Source of the DNA: Bacteroidales bacterium | GTDB taxonomy: Bacteria; Bacteroidota; Bacteroidia; Bacteroidales; UBA12077 | Direction of reading: 5' to 3' | NCBI GenBank assembly: GCA_030637515.1 | Contig: DAOWGM010000002.1 | Location: 18,070 to 82,069 of the forward strand | Length of the DNA: 64,000 bases | Part shown: one piece after another, positions 35,060-44,134 of the stretch | Layout of the letters: every line of letters begins with the position of its first letter | Numbering within the stretch: the first letter of the stretch is position 1 | The notes under the pieces: generated by a model | What the model saw: only the letters and a program-made list of their open reading frames with translations | The model's database searches: none | Told to the model about the DNA's origin: nothing | Translations under genes and position numbers: made by a program

Positions 35060-36055
35060 TTACAGATATTTCTCAATCGTTTCCTGCAACAGTTGCTCTT
35101 TATCTATTGGCACAACACCCACTTTTTCACAAACAAGTCCTCCTGCCAAATTAGAAATGCCTGCTATTAAATCAGGTTCCATTCCGGCAGCAAGACATAA
35201 GCTTGCGGTTCCGATTAATGTGTCACCTGCTCCTGAAACATCAGCAATGTCCCGTATTTCGGCAGGAATTGTTTTGTAAGAACCATTGTAACTAATAAAA
35301 ACACCTAATTCTGAAAGTGTTATAAGAAAATATTTTGCTGATAATTCAGAACGTAATTTTTGTGATGCTGAGAAAATGCCATTAAAATCACCTTCCTTAA
35401 TTTCCAATTTTGATCCTTCGATAAGTTCCTTAAAATTGGGCTTAAAAAGAGTAACGTTTTTGTACTCCATGAAATTACGTTTCTTAGGATCCACAAGAGT
35501 TGGAATGTCATTTTTGTTTGCAAATTCAACAATACTTTTTATTACTTCAGGTGTTATGCATCCTTTATCGTAATCTTCAAAAATAATAGCATCAATTTTT
35601 TTATCGGCGAGAATAGTAAGGATTTTATTTATAAAAACTTTTTCGGTTTCAGACGAAAGTTCAGTATCAATCTCTTCATCAACTCTTAATAAATGCTGAT
35701 TATCCGAAATAATTCTTGTTTTAACGGTAGTTACCCGGCTTTCATCTTCTAAAATCCCTTCGCTTGTTAACTTTCTCTTTTTTAATAAGCTATGAAAAAC
35801 TTTCGACTTAGAATCGTTCCCAATTACTGAGCAAAGTATTGGATTTGCTCCAAGAGCTTGTACGTTAAGCGCTACATTTGCTGCTCCACCCATACGGCTT
35901 TCTTGTTTTGTACTCATAATAATTGGAACAGGAGCTTCGGGCGAAATTCGGTTTACTTTTCCCCACATATAAGTATCGACCATTACATCGCCAATAATCA
36001 TTATATTAAAGTGGTTGAAAGAATCGAATATAGATTTGAAATCAGAATTTTTCAC
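35060..36055 (-). CDS. PfkB-family kinase, RfaE1/HldE kinase-domain type
   Basis: 331 aa ribokinase-fold sugar kinase. GDVMVDTYMWG near 22-32 and GGAANVALNVQALGA near 57-71 form the substrate lid and sugar site. The anion-hole/catalytic motif DVSGAGDTLIG is near 267-277, with Asp as base. The pattern RISPEAPVPI near 37-46 is the mark of D-glycero-D-manno-heptose-7-phosphate kinases (HldE N-terminal domain, RfaE1). The nucleotidyltransferase domain of bifunctional HldE is missing, so a separate RfaE2 would be needed. It supplies ADP-heptose for LPS core or other glycoconjugates. Monocistronic. Confidence 0.85.
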   Translation of the reverse strand: MKNSDFKSIFDSFNHFNIMIIGDVMVDTYMWGKVNRISPEAPVPIIMSTKQESRMGGAANVALNVQALGANPILCSVIGNDSKSKVFHSLLKKRKLTSEGILEDESRVTTVKTRIISDNQHLLRVDEEIDTELSSETEKVFINKILTILADKKIDAIIFEDYDKGCITPEVIKSIVEFANKNDIPTLVDPKKRNFMEYKNVTLFKPNFKELIEGSKLEIKEGDFNGIFSASQKLRSELSAKYFLITLSELGVFISYNGSYKTIPAEIRDIADVSGAGDTLIGTASLCLAAGMEPDLIAGISNLAGGLVCEKVGVVPIDKEQLLQETIEKYL

Positions 36056-36079
36056 AATAGCTTTTTTAAAATATTAATG

Positions 36080-36087
36080 CAAAGATA
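36080..36087 (-). promoter_or_regulatory. -7 promoter box of the RfaE1-type kinase gene
   Basis: On the minus strand the eight bases read TATCTTTG, the commonest form of the Bacteroidota -7 box, 25 bp upstream of the ATG. No TTG at the ideal -33 distance was found. Confidence 0.45.
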
Positions 36088-36181
36088 ACTTTTTCAGTTT
36101 TACAATTGCCAATTATCAATAATCAGTATTCATTCTCTAATATAATCCAACAAGTTATTTTAATTGATAATTGATAATTGT

Positions 36182-36652
36182 TTATTGATCATTGGAGACT
36201 GGTTCTAATCCAGAATTTCCTGTATCCAGAACAAAACGCCATTCTCCTTTTGCATTCTTTTCCCATATAGAGCAATAGGTTCCTTGAATTACTCGTCCTT
36301 TTTGCTCTCCTTCAGTTATTTCTAATAAGAATATTCCAAAAGTATAACCTAAGTCAGCAGAGTTTGCAACTTTGCCATAATTTGGCTTCCATGTTAAACG
36401 ATAACCAGAATCAGATAGCTGATCATAGAGCTCTTTCATCGCAGGCTTACCAATTATAGGATATGAGTCTGGTTTTAGCAGAACAACATTGGGTGAGGCA
36501 TATTCCAAAAATGCCTTATGATTCCCAACTTCATAAGATCGGTTCGAAAAATCAATGTCTGTCTGCAGTAGTTCTTCTTTTTCTTGTTCTAAATTAATTT
36601 GAGTATTACAGCTTAAAACAAGAATTAATAATAAAGGGATTAGTTTTTTCAT
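36182..36652 (-). CDS. DUF4440/NTF2-like lipoprotein
   Basis: 156 aa with a lipoprotein signal (LVLSC, Cys15). The rest follows the SnoaL/DUF4440 cone fold: helix LEQEKEELLQTDIDFSNRSYEVG, strand KAFLEYASPNVVLL, IGKPAMKELYDQL, and the paired strands LGYTFGIFLLEI and GTYCSIWEKNAKGEWRFVLDTG. The conserved tail W-x-W/F-x-x-D-T-G is a DUF4440 trait. Such proteins often bind small ligands or act in isomerase-like chemistry; none can be assigned here. The 126-bp gap to the kinase gene holds an AT-rich inverted repeat (CAATTATCAAT at 36110-36120 against 36170-36180). Confidence 0.75.
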   Translation of the reverse strand: MKKLIPLLLILVLSCNTQINLEQEKEELLQTDIDFSNRSYEVGNHKAFLEYASPNVVLLKPDSYPIIGKPAMKELYDQLSDSGYRLTWKPNYGKVANSADLGYTFGIFLLEITEGEQKGRVIQGTYCSIWEKNAKGEWRFVLDTGNSGLEPVSNDQ

Positions 36653-36806
36653 TTCTTATGGATTTTTGTATAAAAATAACTCTTCGAATGATCAAATTCA
36701 CAAACCAATATATTTTCATAGCTTAGCTTTTAACTTATAACAAATTAATCTATTTTTGAATAAGCTGATTACATGTGAAGTCCTTGTAAATGATCTAAGA
36801 ACGTAA

Positions 36807-38585
36807 GTGAGTATAAAAAAAGAAAATACAAATCAAATAACAGCAATTGTCGTTACTATTGTTACAGCACTTGTATTCTCTTTTCTTTTTTTATTTTTAG
36901 GAATAAATCATCGAAGAGATGTTTATAACGATTCTAAAAAATTAGCAATTGAAATCTCACGAAAAGCAGCCTTTGAAGTTCAGGTTTATTTATCATCAGC
37001 AAGATTTGAGGCAAAATCGATTGAGGAAAAGGTTCTATTACTTCGAAAGCATAAAACTTCAAGAAAAGAAGTTTGCAAGATTCTTAAATCAACATTAATT
37101 GAACATCCAAATTATTTAGGAATATGGTCTTTGTGGGAGCCTGATGCATTTGATAGTAAAGATTGTTTATATAAAGAAGATTCTCATTTTAATGTAGATG
37201 GAACCTTAGGTGTAGGATATTTTCGTTACAATGATACAATTTATTATGAAATAATGACATCTGCAGATTACATAGGACCTCATTATGTGCCTGCTAAAGA
37301 ATCTATGAAGGAAGTGTTGGTCGAACCATTTAAGTTTGTTTACACTGGTTATAAACAGGTTTTTTTCGGAACAGCAGTTAGTGTGCCTATTATTGATGAT
37401 AACAGATTTCTTGGAGCAATTGGAATTGATATTGACCTTGAAAACGTACAAAAAGAGTTAAATAGAATCCGTCCTTACGAAACGGGTTATCTTTCATTAA
37501 TATCAAATAACGGTACAATAATAACTCATATTGATTCATCGCTAATTCATCAAAATATTTTCGAATTACTAAACACTGATGATACATTAAGCTATAATTC
37601 AATTGTAAATGGTAAGGAACTTACTTTTGAGACTATATCGGAATTTACCCACGAAAAAGTTTTAAGGATATTTTATCCAATTCATATTGGTGAAGATAAT
37701 AAACCCTGGAGTATGATGATCGAGATTCCTTTGAAAAAAGCTACTGCCCGATCAAGAGAATTGTTGATTGTAGCACTCATTATCCTTGTTGTAGGTTTAT
37801 CTTTGTTAGTATACTTAATAATAAATATAGTTGAAAGAAAAAGATATGAGAAAGATCTTTTAGCTGCTAAAATTAAAGCCGAAGAAAGTGATCGCTTAAA
37901 AACAGCTTTTCTAAATAACATTTCGCATGAAGTAAGAACTCCTTTAAACGGTATTCTTGGATTTGCAGAGCTACTTACTGATGAGGATACTGATGAGCGA
38001 CAAGCAGAAACGTATAAGGAAATAATCCAGTCTTCAAGTAACCGCTTACTGTCTACAATCTCGGATGTAATAGAATTATCGAAGATACAAGCCCGCCAGA
38101 AAGAAGTAAAAGTACATGAATTTGAAGTTGAAAAAGCAATACAGAAAGTGGCTAAATCTTTTGAAAATGAAATAGAAAAGAAGAATTTGAAGCTTATTAT
38201 TAAATATCCGGATACTGAGAACAAATATTTAATTTCGACTGACGAAAATAAATTTGAACAGATACTTTCTTATCTATTAGACAATGCTTTAAAATTCACA
38301 ATTAAAGGTGAAATTGAAACTGGATACCGAAAAGAGAAGGATGCTTATATTTTTTATGTTAAGGATACAGGAATAGGTATTAATCCTGAAAGTGCAAAAA
38401 ATATTTTCAAGTTTTTTAATCAGGAAGAAACTACTTCAACAAGAAAGTATGAAGGTTTAGGAATTGGTTTGTCAATTTCAAAATCACTAATTGATATGTT
38501 AGGAGGATCTATTCGCCTTGAATCAGAAGTGGGAAAGGGGACTACTTTTTATTTTAGCTTGCCAAAACAGCATACTGTAAAATGA
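36807..38585 (+). CDS. Cache-domain sensor histidine kinase
   Basis: 592 aa from a GTG start. A membrane helix at about 11-33, a periplasmic double Cache sensor at about 35-315 (GIWSLWEPDAFDSKD, GYFRYN, AVSVPIIDDNRFLGAIGIDI), a second helix near 320-342, a short linker and a HisKA-HATPase core. The phospho-acceptor His lies near 374 in FLNNISHEVRTPLNG. The N box is LLDNALKFT, G1 is DTGIGI and G2 is GLGIGLSISK. No receiver domain or response regulator gene is adjacent, so the partner is elsewhere. dCache sensors usually read small organic ligands. A TATTTTTG box at 36751-36758 may be its -7 element. Confidence 0.9.
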   Translation: MSIKKENTNQITAIVVTIVTALVFSFLFLFLGINHRRDVYNDSKKLAIEISRKAAFEVQVYLSSARFEAKSIEEKVLLLRKHKTSRKEVCKILKSTLIEHPNYLGIWSLWEPDAFDSKDCLYKEDSHFNVDGTLGVGYFRYNDTIYYEIMTSADYIGPHYVPAKESMKEVLVEPFKFVYTGYKQVFFGTAVSVPIIDDNRFLGAIGIDIDLENVQKELNRIRPYETGYLSLISNNGTIITHIDSSLIHQNIFELLNTDDTLSYNSIVNGKELTFETISEFTHEKVLRIFYPIHIGEDNKPWSMMIEIPLKKATARSRELLIVALIILVVGLSLLVYLIINIVERKRYEKDLLAAKIKAEESDRLKTAFLNNISHEVRTPLNGILGFAELLTDEDTDERQAETYKEIIQSSSNRLLSTISDVIELSKIQARQKEVKVHEFEVEKAIQKVAKSFENEIEKKNLKLIIKYPDTENKYLISTDENKFEQILSYLLDNALKFTIKGEIETGYRKEKDAYIFYVKDTGIGINPESAKNIFKFFNQEETTSTRKYEGLGIGLSISKSLIDMLGGSIRLESEVGKGTTFYFSLPKQHTVK

Positions 38586-38690
38586 TATCAGTCAGAATTA
38601 TAATGCTTCTTTTTTATTTCAATATTTCTTACTCAATTTAAAAGGCAATCTGAAGGTCTCATATCTATTGTCACAATTCTCATTACTTTT

Positions 38691-41168
38691 TTACACCGGA
38701 TCTACATCAGTTGAAATGTGAATGGATTTAAAACTATCTTGAGTTATCAAGTTTATGATTTGCTCATCGAGTAATTGTTTAGCTTTTTGATATGATCGTT
38801 CGCGTTCAATTTTTAGAATAACATTTTGAATAAAGTTATTTTGAACTCTTGAAATCACTGGCGGCTCTGGACCTAAAATTCTTTTCCCGAATATCTTTCT
38901 TAAATTAACTGCTAATCTGTGTGAGGCTTTATCAGCAACATCCTGTTTTTTATGCCTCACGCTAATTTTAATTAGTTTGTAAAATGGTGGATATTTGAAG
39001 TTCTTTCGTTCAAATAATTGTGCTTTGTACATTTCTTCAAACTTATTATCCAATACAAATTGTAAAATTGGGTGTTCCGGATTACTTGTCTGAATAATAA
39101 CTTTCCCTTGTTTATTTTTACGTCCTGCACGACCACTAACCTGAGCCATTAACTGGTAACTACGTTCAAAAGCTCTAAAATCAGGATAGTTTAGCATGTT
39201 GTCGGCGTTTAGTATTCCAACTAAACTTACATTATCGAAATCAAGACCTTTCGAAACCATCTGAGTGCCGATTAGAATATCGATGTTGCCATCTTCAAAT
39301 TCACCAATTATATTTTGATATGCATTTTTCTTTCTGGTAGAATCTAAATCCATGCGGGCTACTTTAACATCAGGAAAAAAGATTTTTATTTCATCCTCGA
39401 TTTTCTGAGTTCCAAAACCGCGAGTCTGTACTGCTGCATTTCCACAAGCCTTGCATGTTTTTGGTGAACGAATTGTATAACCACAATAATGGCAAACCAA
39501 TTCGTTTTTATGTCGATGATAAGTAAGACTTACATCACAATTTGTGCAATAAGGAATCCATCCGCACATATCGCATTCGAGATAAGGAGCAAAGCCTCGT
39601 CGATTCTGAAATAAAATAACCTGCTCATTTATAGTAAGCGAATCTTTTATGCTGTCTAAAAGAGCTGGACTAAAAAGAGATTTCATTTCTTTCTTTTTCC
39701 TTGCTCTCAAAATATCGACAAGATGAATTTCCGGTAGCCGAATGTTTTGATAACGGCTTGTTAGTTGAACCAAACCGTATTTTCCTGTTTCAGCATTAAA
39801 ATAACTTTCAACCGATGGTGTTGCTGTGCCTAATAAAACTTTTGCACTATGCATTTGTGCTAAAACAACAGAACAGTCTCGGGCATTATATCTTGGTGCC
39901 GGATCGTATTGCTTATACGTATTTTCATGTTCTTCATCAACAATGATTAATCCCAAATTGGAAAAGGGTAAAAATAGAGAAGATCGAACTCCCAGAATTA
40001 TATCATATTTTAAATTGTCGTTAGGTTCAATAATATTTTTATAAACCTCGACTCTTTCCGAATCGCTGAATTTTGAATGATAAATACCTACACGATTTCC
40101 AAAAACAGATATCAAACGGTTTATGATTTGTGTAGTTAATGCAATTTCGGGTAAAAGATATAAAACCTGTTTGCCTTTATCAATTTGTTCTTTTATTAAG
40201 TGAATATAGATTTCGGTTTTTCCGCTCGAAGTAACTCCATGCAATAAGACCACATCCTTTTCAACAAACTGTTCCTGAATAGTATCATGAGCTTTTTGTT
40301 GTGCCTCTGAAAGTTTTTTTATTTCAGTTTGTTCTGTTTCGGTATCATTTAATCGGCTAACAGTTTTGTTATATTCTGATAGTATATTTTTATCAATTAA
40401 TGATTTTACTATAGCTGAGTTTGCTTTAGATTCTTCGATTAGCTGTTGCTTTTTTACCTCAACAGTTTTTTTGTTCATAAGATCTCCAGAGAGTTTTATA
40501 TAGCTCATTAGAACATGAACTTGTTTTGGCGCTCGTTTTAAGTTTTCAAATGCATTATTTAGTTGCTCTTCTGTTTTAATCGAATCGTTAAGTTTAATGT
40601 ATGTTTCTGTTTTGGGTTTGTAATTTTCCCGAAGCTTTTCTTCAAGTATAACAGCTTTTTTATCTAAGAGAGATTTTATAACAGGTAAAGCATCTTTGCG
40701 ATTTAAAGCACCGGAAATTTCATTAATGCTTGCAATATTTTTGCTTGCTAAATAATCAAGAATAAGTGTTTCAGTCGAGTTAAATCTTTTTTCATCGATC
40801 GATTCAGGATTGTAAATTACTTTGGTCTCACTTTCAAGTTTTAACCCTGATGGTAAGGCTGCTTTAAACACTTCACCAATAGAACACATGTAATAATCTG
40901 CAATCCATTGCCAAAGTTTTAGTTGTTTTGCGTTTACAATCGGAGAGCCATCTAAAATGGAAACAATATCCTTTGTCTTATATTCTTTGGGAGCGTTTTT
41001 ATGAACAGAATGAACAATTGCGGTATATATTTTTCTTGACCCAAACTGAACAATAACTCTTTTACCAACTTCAATCTCTTTGTATAATGTATCAGGAATG
41101 CTATAAGTAAATAATTGCTTAAGCGGTAAGGGAAGAATTACATCTGCAAAGTATTGTTGATTGCTCAT
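38691..41168 (-). CDS. priA: Primosomal replication restart helicase PriA
   Basis: 825 aa. The N-terminal 3'-binding domain (FADVILPLPLKQLFTYSIP) leads to a SF2 helicase core with Walker A GVTSSGKTE near 310-318, Walker B DEEH near 418, and the motif GTATPS. Zinc-binding cysteine pairs lie near 535-590 (CDMCGW, CTNCDVS, CHYCGY, CKACGN), making eight cysteines for two zinc ions as in all PriA. It reloads DnaB at stalled forks. Length is somewhat longer than E. coli PriA (732 aa), with extra charged residues at about 140-290. It is convergent with the histidine kinase gene and upstream of nothing on its strand. Confidence 0.95.
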   Translation of the reverse strand: MSNQQYFADVILPLPLKQLFTYSIPDTLYKEIEVGKRVIVQFGSRKIYTAIVHSVHKNAPKEYKTKDIVSILDGSPIVNAKQLKLWQWIADYYMCSIGEVFKAALPSGLKLESETKVIYNPESIDEKRFNSTETLILDYLASKNIASINEISGALNRKDALPVIKSLLDKKAVILEEKLRENYKPKTETYIKLNDSIKTEEQLNNAFENLKRAPKQVHVLMSYIKLSGDLMNKKTVEVKKQQLIEESKANSAIVKSLIDKNILSEYNKTVSRLNDTETEQTEIKKLSEAQQKAHDTIQEQFVEKDVVLLHGVTSSGKTEIYIHLIKEQIDKGKQVLYLLPEIALTTQIINRLISVFGNRVGIYHSKFSDSERVEVYKNIIEPNDNLKYDIILGVRSSLFLPFSNLGLIIVDEEHENTYKQYDPAPRYNARDCSVVLAQMHSAKVLLGTATPSVESYFNAETGKYGLVQLTSRYQNIRLPEIHLVDILRARKKKEMKSLFSPALLDSIKDSLTINEQVILFQNRRGFAPYLECDMCGWIPYCTNCDVSLTYHRHKNELVCHYCGYTIRSPKTCKACGNAAVQTRGFGTQKIEDEIKIFFPDVKVARMDLDSTRKKNAYQNIIGEFEDGNIDILIGTQMVSKGLDFDNVSLVGILNADNMLNYPDFRAFERSYQLMAQVSGRAGRKNKQGKVIIQTSNPEHPILQFVLDNKFEEMYKAQLFERKNFKYPPFYKLIKISVRHKKQDVADKASHRLAVNLRKIFGKRILGPEPPVISRVQNNFIQNVILKIERERSYQKAKQLLDEQIINLITQDSFKSIHISTDVDPV

Positions 41169-41192
41169 TCAGTTTTAGAATTTACTAAAAAA

Positions 41193-41222
41193 CAAATCTA
41201 CTTTAATTTGAAAGCAATTCAA
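41193..41222 (-). promoter_or_regulatory. Candidate promoter for priA
   Basis: On the minus strand TTG (41222-41220), lying in the end of ispH, is followed after 19 bp by TAGATTTG (41200-41193), an exact TAnnTTTG match, 24 bp before the priA ATG. Confidence 0.5.
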
Positions 41223-42081
41223 TGTTTTCGGCAATTTTTTCCATTAACCAGCGAGGTGTGGAAGTAGCTCCACAAACACCCACAGATTTAGCTTTTTTAA
41301 ACCATTCAGATTTAAGCTCATTGTCGTCTGAAACAAAGTAAGTATTTGGATTTTCTTCTTTGCATACCTGAAATAGCATTTTACCATTAGAGCTTTTTTG
41401 CCCGCTTACAAATACAACAACATTGTGTTTTTTAACAAATTCGCGCAGTTGAGGCTGTCGGTGAGATACTTGTCTGCAAATAGTGTCATTAGCAATGAAT
41501 TCGATATTTTCAGTATCTTGAGCTTCAACCATCCGGTTTTTAATCTCTTTTTGGATTTCGTAAAATCCGTCAATGTTTTTTGTAGTCTGAGAGAAGAGAT
41601 TTACCGGTTTTGAAAAATTGATCTTGTTTAAATCTTCAAGTCCACTAATAACAATCGCTTTACCATTTGTTTGCCCAACCAAACCGTTTACTTCGGCATG
41701 ACCTTCTTTACCAAATATTACAACTTGTCCACCTTTTTTTAATATAGCATCAAATCCAAGTTTTATATTGTTTTGAAGTTTTAGAACTACAGGACAAGAA
41801 GCATCAATTAATTGAATATTATTTTTAATGGCTGTTTCATAAGTTTCTGGTGGTTCGCCATGAGCTCTCAATAAAACTTTACAGTTTTTAAGTGTTTTAA
41901 GCTGTTCATGATCTATTGAAACCAAGCCCCTTTTTTCTAATCTTTTTACTTCGGCACTATTATGAACAATATCACCAAGACAATAAAGCGTATCATTTCT
42001 CTCCAGCTCCATTTCTGCAAGCTGAATGGCATTTACTACACCAAAACAAAAACCTGAATTATAATCAATCTCAATTTTCAT
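41203..42081 (-). CDS. ispH: 4-hydroxy-3-methylbut-2-enyl diphosphate reductase IspH
   Basis: 292-aa [4Fe-4S] enzyme for the last step of the MEP isoprenoid pathway. The three cluster cysteines are Cys12 (SGFCFGV), Cys96 (IDASCPVV) and Cys202 (NDTICRQVSHRQ). Substrate-binding histidines lie in DIVHN near 38-42 and RAHGEPPE near 72-79, with the conserved Glu of GKEGHAE near 124-130. The SSNGKML block near 230 and the GATSTP tail are typical. It follows cmk by 17 bp; cmk-ispH neighbourhood is common in Bacteroidota. Gives IPP/DMAPP for undecaprenyl phosphate and menaquinone. Confidence 0.96.
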   Translation of the reverse strand: MKIEIDYNSGFCFGVVNAIQLAEMELERNDTLYCLGDIVHNSAEVKRLEKRGLVSIDHEQLKTLKNCKVLLRAHGEPPETYETAIKNNIQLIDASCPVVLKLQNNIKLGFDAILKKGGQVVIFGKEGHAEVNGLVGQTNGKAIVISGLEDLNKINFSKPVNLFSQTTKNIDGFYEIQKEIKNRMVEAQDTENIEFIANDTICRQVSHRQPQLREFVKKHNVVVFVSGQKSSNGKMLFQVCKEENPNTYFVSDDNELKSEWFKKAKSVGVCGATSTPRWLMEKIAENIELLSN

Positions 42082-42098
42082 AATTCAATTAAAACAAC

Positions 42099-42803
42099 TT
42101 AATTAATTCGTTCCTTTACTAAACCAATAATCCAGTCTAATTGTTCTTGCCTATTCATATTACTGTTATCCAATTCAACAGAATCATGTGCCTTTTTTAA
42201 AGGACTTTCATCACGAGTTTCATCAATATGATCCCGTTTTTTAACGTTTTGCAATATTTCATCGTAACTTACATCAACGTTATTTCCTTTTAATTCCTGA
42301 TATCTTCTTTCTGCTCTTACTTCAGCTTTGGCATTCATAAACACTTTTAATTCTGCATTAGGAAAAACAACAGTTCCAATGTCTCGACCATCCATAACAA
42401 TTCCTTTTTCATTTCCCATTTCTTGCTGAAATGAAACCATTTTTTTGCGAACAAATCCTATTTTGCTTATAAAGCTCACATTATCAGAAACTTTCATGTT
42501 GCGAATTTCACTTTCAACGTTTTCGTTGTTTAAATAAGTTTCCTGATTTTTCTTTTCAGGATTGTATTTGAAGTTAATATGAATCTGGTCAATTAAGTTT
42601 TGTAGTTTTTTTTCATCAACCTCATGGTTTTTTTGATTGATGATAGTATTTTTTAATGCGAATAAAGTAACAGCACGATACATTGCACCACTATCTATAT
42701 ATTTATAATCTAATAACTTTGCAATTTCTTTTGCAAGAGTGCTCTTCCCTGAAGAGGAATAACCATCAATGGCAATAATAATTTTATTATCTGATTTAAT
42801 CAT
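42099..42803 (-). CDS. cmk: Cytidylate kinase
   Basis: Phosphorylates CMP/dCMP. 234 aa with P-loop GYSSSGKST at 14-22, the YIDSGAMYRAV nucleotide-binding block near 35-45, VMDGRDIGTVVFPNAELKVF near 135-154 (in part: DGRDIGTVVFP), and RRYQEL near 166-171 followed by DHIDETRDESPL, the conserved LID-like region. All these are Cmk marks. It is the first gene of cmk-ispH, with a good promoter upstream, and next to porQ on the same strand. Confidence 0.95.
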   Translation of the reverse strand: MIKSDNKIIIAIDGYSSSGKSTLAKEIAKLLDYKYIDSGAMYRAVTLFALKNTIINQKNHEVDEKKLQNLIDQIHINFKYNPEKKNQETYLNNENVESEIRNMKVSDNVSFISKIGFVRKKMVSFQQEMGNEKGIVMDGRDIGTVVFPNAELKVFMNAKAEVRAERRYQELKGNNVDVSYDEILQNVKKRDHIDETRDESPLKKAHDSVELDNSNMNRQEQLDWIIGLVKERIN

Positions 42804-42823
42804 TCTGAATTTTATTTAAGCAT

Positions 42824-42855
42824 CAAAGGTAAATCCAAAAATGACATTAGGCAAA
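42824..42855 (-). promoter_or_regulatory. Bacteroidota-type promoter for cmk-ispH
   Basis: On the minus strand TTTG (42855-42852), a 20-bp spacer and TACCTTTG (42831-42824) match the -33/-7 consensus well. The ATG is 20 bp downstream. Confidence 0.65.
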
Positions 42856-42882
42856 TTCTTTTATTAACCGAAGGAATTAATT

Positions 42883-43923
42883 TTAAAGATTTTTTCTGAA
42901 ACTATCCAGATTTGTACTAATCGAAAAATGATCTGAAGCACCAGCTAAATGATAAGTTGCACGTCCGTAACTTAAATAGAACTTTGATATTTTTACACCA
43001 AAGCCAAAGGAAAAACCTATTGTTGAAGTTTTTGATTCTATAAGCATTTCTTGTCTGCGACGGTAATTGTATCCAGCTCTAATGTACAGGTTGTTTATGG
43101 GCATAAATTCTACACCTATAATCACGTGTCGCATAAACTCATCAGCAATTTTGTCTATCTTCGATTGTGATTCTTCAGTAGTGGCCAATCCATCTAATGT
43201 AGATTCTTCTTCTGGTTTATCGTAAGCCAGGCTCCAGTTGTCAAGATGATCTAATGTTACTGAAAATAGCAAAGGAGCATGTTTAAGCTTTTGTGAAATA
43301 CCCAGTTGAATATTAAATGGAAGCGATTCTCTTTCGCTCGTATATCCTTTAAGTTGTGCTCCTATATTTTTTATAACCAGAGCAGAAGTAAATAAACTTC
43401 CGGGCTTATTGTAAATAACTCCAAGATCCGCAGCAATCCCCAACGAAGTATATTTCTCAAGAGTTGAAATAATGGGTTTTACATTTACTCCAACTCGAAA
43501 ACTGCTATCAATAGCTCTGGAGTAAATCAGGTTTATGGCATATTCAGCAGCTTTAAATTCACCGGTTACAATTCCTGTTTCGTCGGCAGCAATAAATTTT
43601 CCATAATTGATGTATTCAATTCCGCCAGAAAAAATTCCATAATCTTTTATATTTGTTGCATATGCTGCATAACCGTAATTAATGTCAGTAAAATAGTTTA
43701 CATAATTCAGAACTAAATCGTGGTTCATTTTAGGATTTAGTAATGCCGGATTATGATAAGTGAGATTAAAATCATTATCGTTAATTGCAATCACATCACC
43801 TCCCAAAGAAGCTACTCTTGCTGAATTAATTAAATTCAGGAAATCGTAAGTATGAGTACCTCCGATTTGAGCACTTAACTGAAAAGAAAAGGTAATGAAA
43901 AAGACAAACAATAATTTCTTCAT
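42883..43923 (-). CDS. porQ: Type IX secretion system outer-membrane protein PorQ
   Basis: From the ATG at 43923 (346 aa) the protein has a signal peptide (MKKLLFVFFITFSFQLSAQ) and begins with GGTHTYDFLNLINSARVASLGG, the opening block of PorQ/PorV-like FadL-type barrels; the ORF could extend 5 codons further to MYFYA, which lacks signal character. NPALLNP near 62-68 and a C-terminal strand ending in LDSFRKNL fit the family. In Porphyromonas gingivalis PorQ works with PorU/V/Z in the attachment complex that processes and anchors T9SS cargo, matching the sorting domains seen in this window. It lies beside cmk-ispH, an arrangement frequent in the phylum. Confidence 0.88.
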   Translation of the reverse strand: MKKLLFVFFITFSFQLSAQIGGTHTYDFLNLINSARVASLGGDVIAINDNDFNLTYHNPALLNPKMNHDLVLNYVNYFTDINYGYAAYATNIKDYGIFSGGIEYINYGKFIAADETGIVTGEFKAAEYAINLIYSRAIDSSFRVGVNVKPIISTLEKYTSLGIAADLGVIYNKPGSLFTSALVIKNIGAQLKGYTSERESLPFNIQLGISQKLKHAPLLFSVTLDHLDNWSLAYDKPEEESTLDGLATTEESQSKIDKIADEFMRHVIIGVEFMPINNLYIRAGYNYRRRQEMLIESKTSTIGFSFGFGVKISKFYLSYGRATYHLAGASDHFSISTNLDSFRKNL

Positions 43924-44088
43924 CGCGTAAAAATACAAATATTGAGATAACGAAACATAAGATAAATAAACTTTGAGCTTATTTAGTTCTAAACGTCCCG
44001 AAATTTATCTTATTATCCGAAATAAAAGGATTTATGTAAAATGATTAATAAAACATCGTATATATTTTTAAAAATTCATGTTTCACCT

Positions 44089-44096
44089 TAACTTTG
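44089..44096 (+). promoter_or_regulatory. -7 promoter box of the lipid kinase gene
   Basis: TAACTTTG matches TAnnTTTG exactly and lies 38 bp before ATG 44135. The -33 element is not convincing. Confidence 0.4.
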
Positions 44097-44134
44097 TCAG
44101 GTTTAATAGAATGTTTTGAGTAGAATTTGTGGAG

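Noticed and set aside
36101..36180. AT-rich inverted repeats (CAATTATCAAT and tandem ATTGATAATTG) between the RfaE1-type kinase and DUF4440 genes
   Set aside because: The stem is almost all A/T with no T-run, so it does not support a terminator, and no family of copies was seen.
37682..38224. 180-aa open frame on the minus strand within the histidine kinase gene
   Set aside because: It is opposite the conserved HisKA-HATPase region and rich in Ser/Ile runs typical of antisense frames.
44079..44094. TGTTTCAC half-site before the lipid kinase gene as a degenerate parS
   Set aside because: Only the left half matches; the right half (CTTAACTT) does not fit, so chance is more likely.
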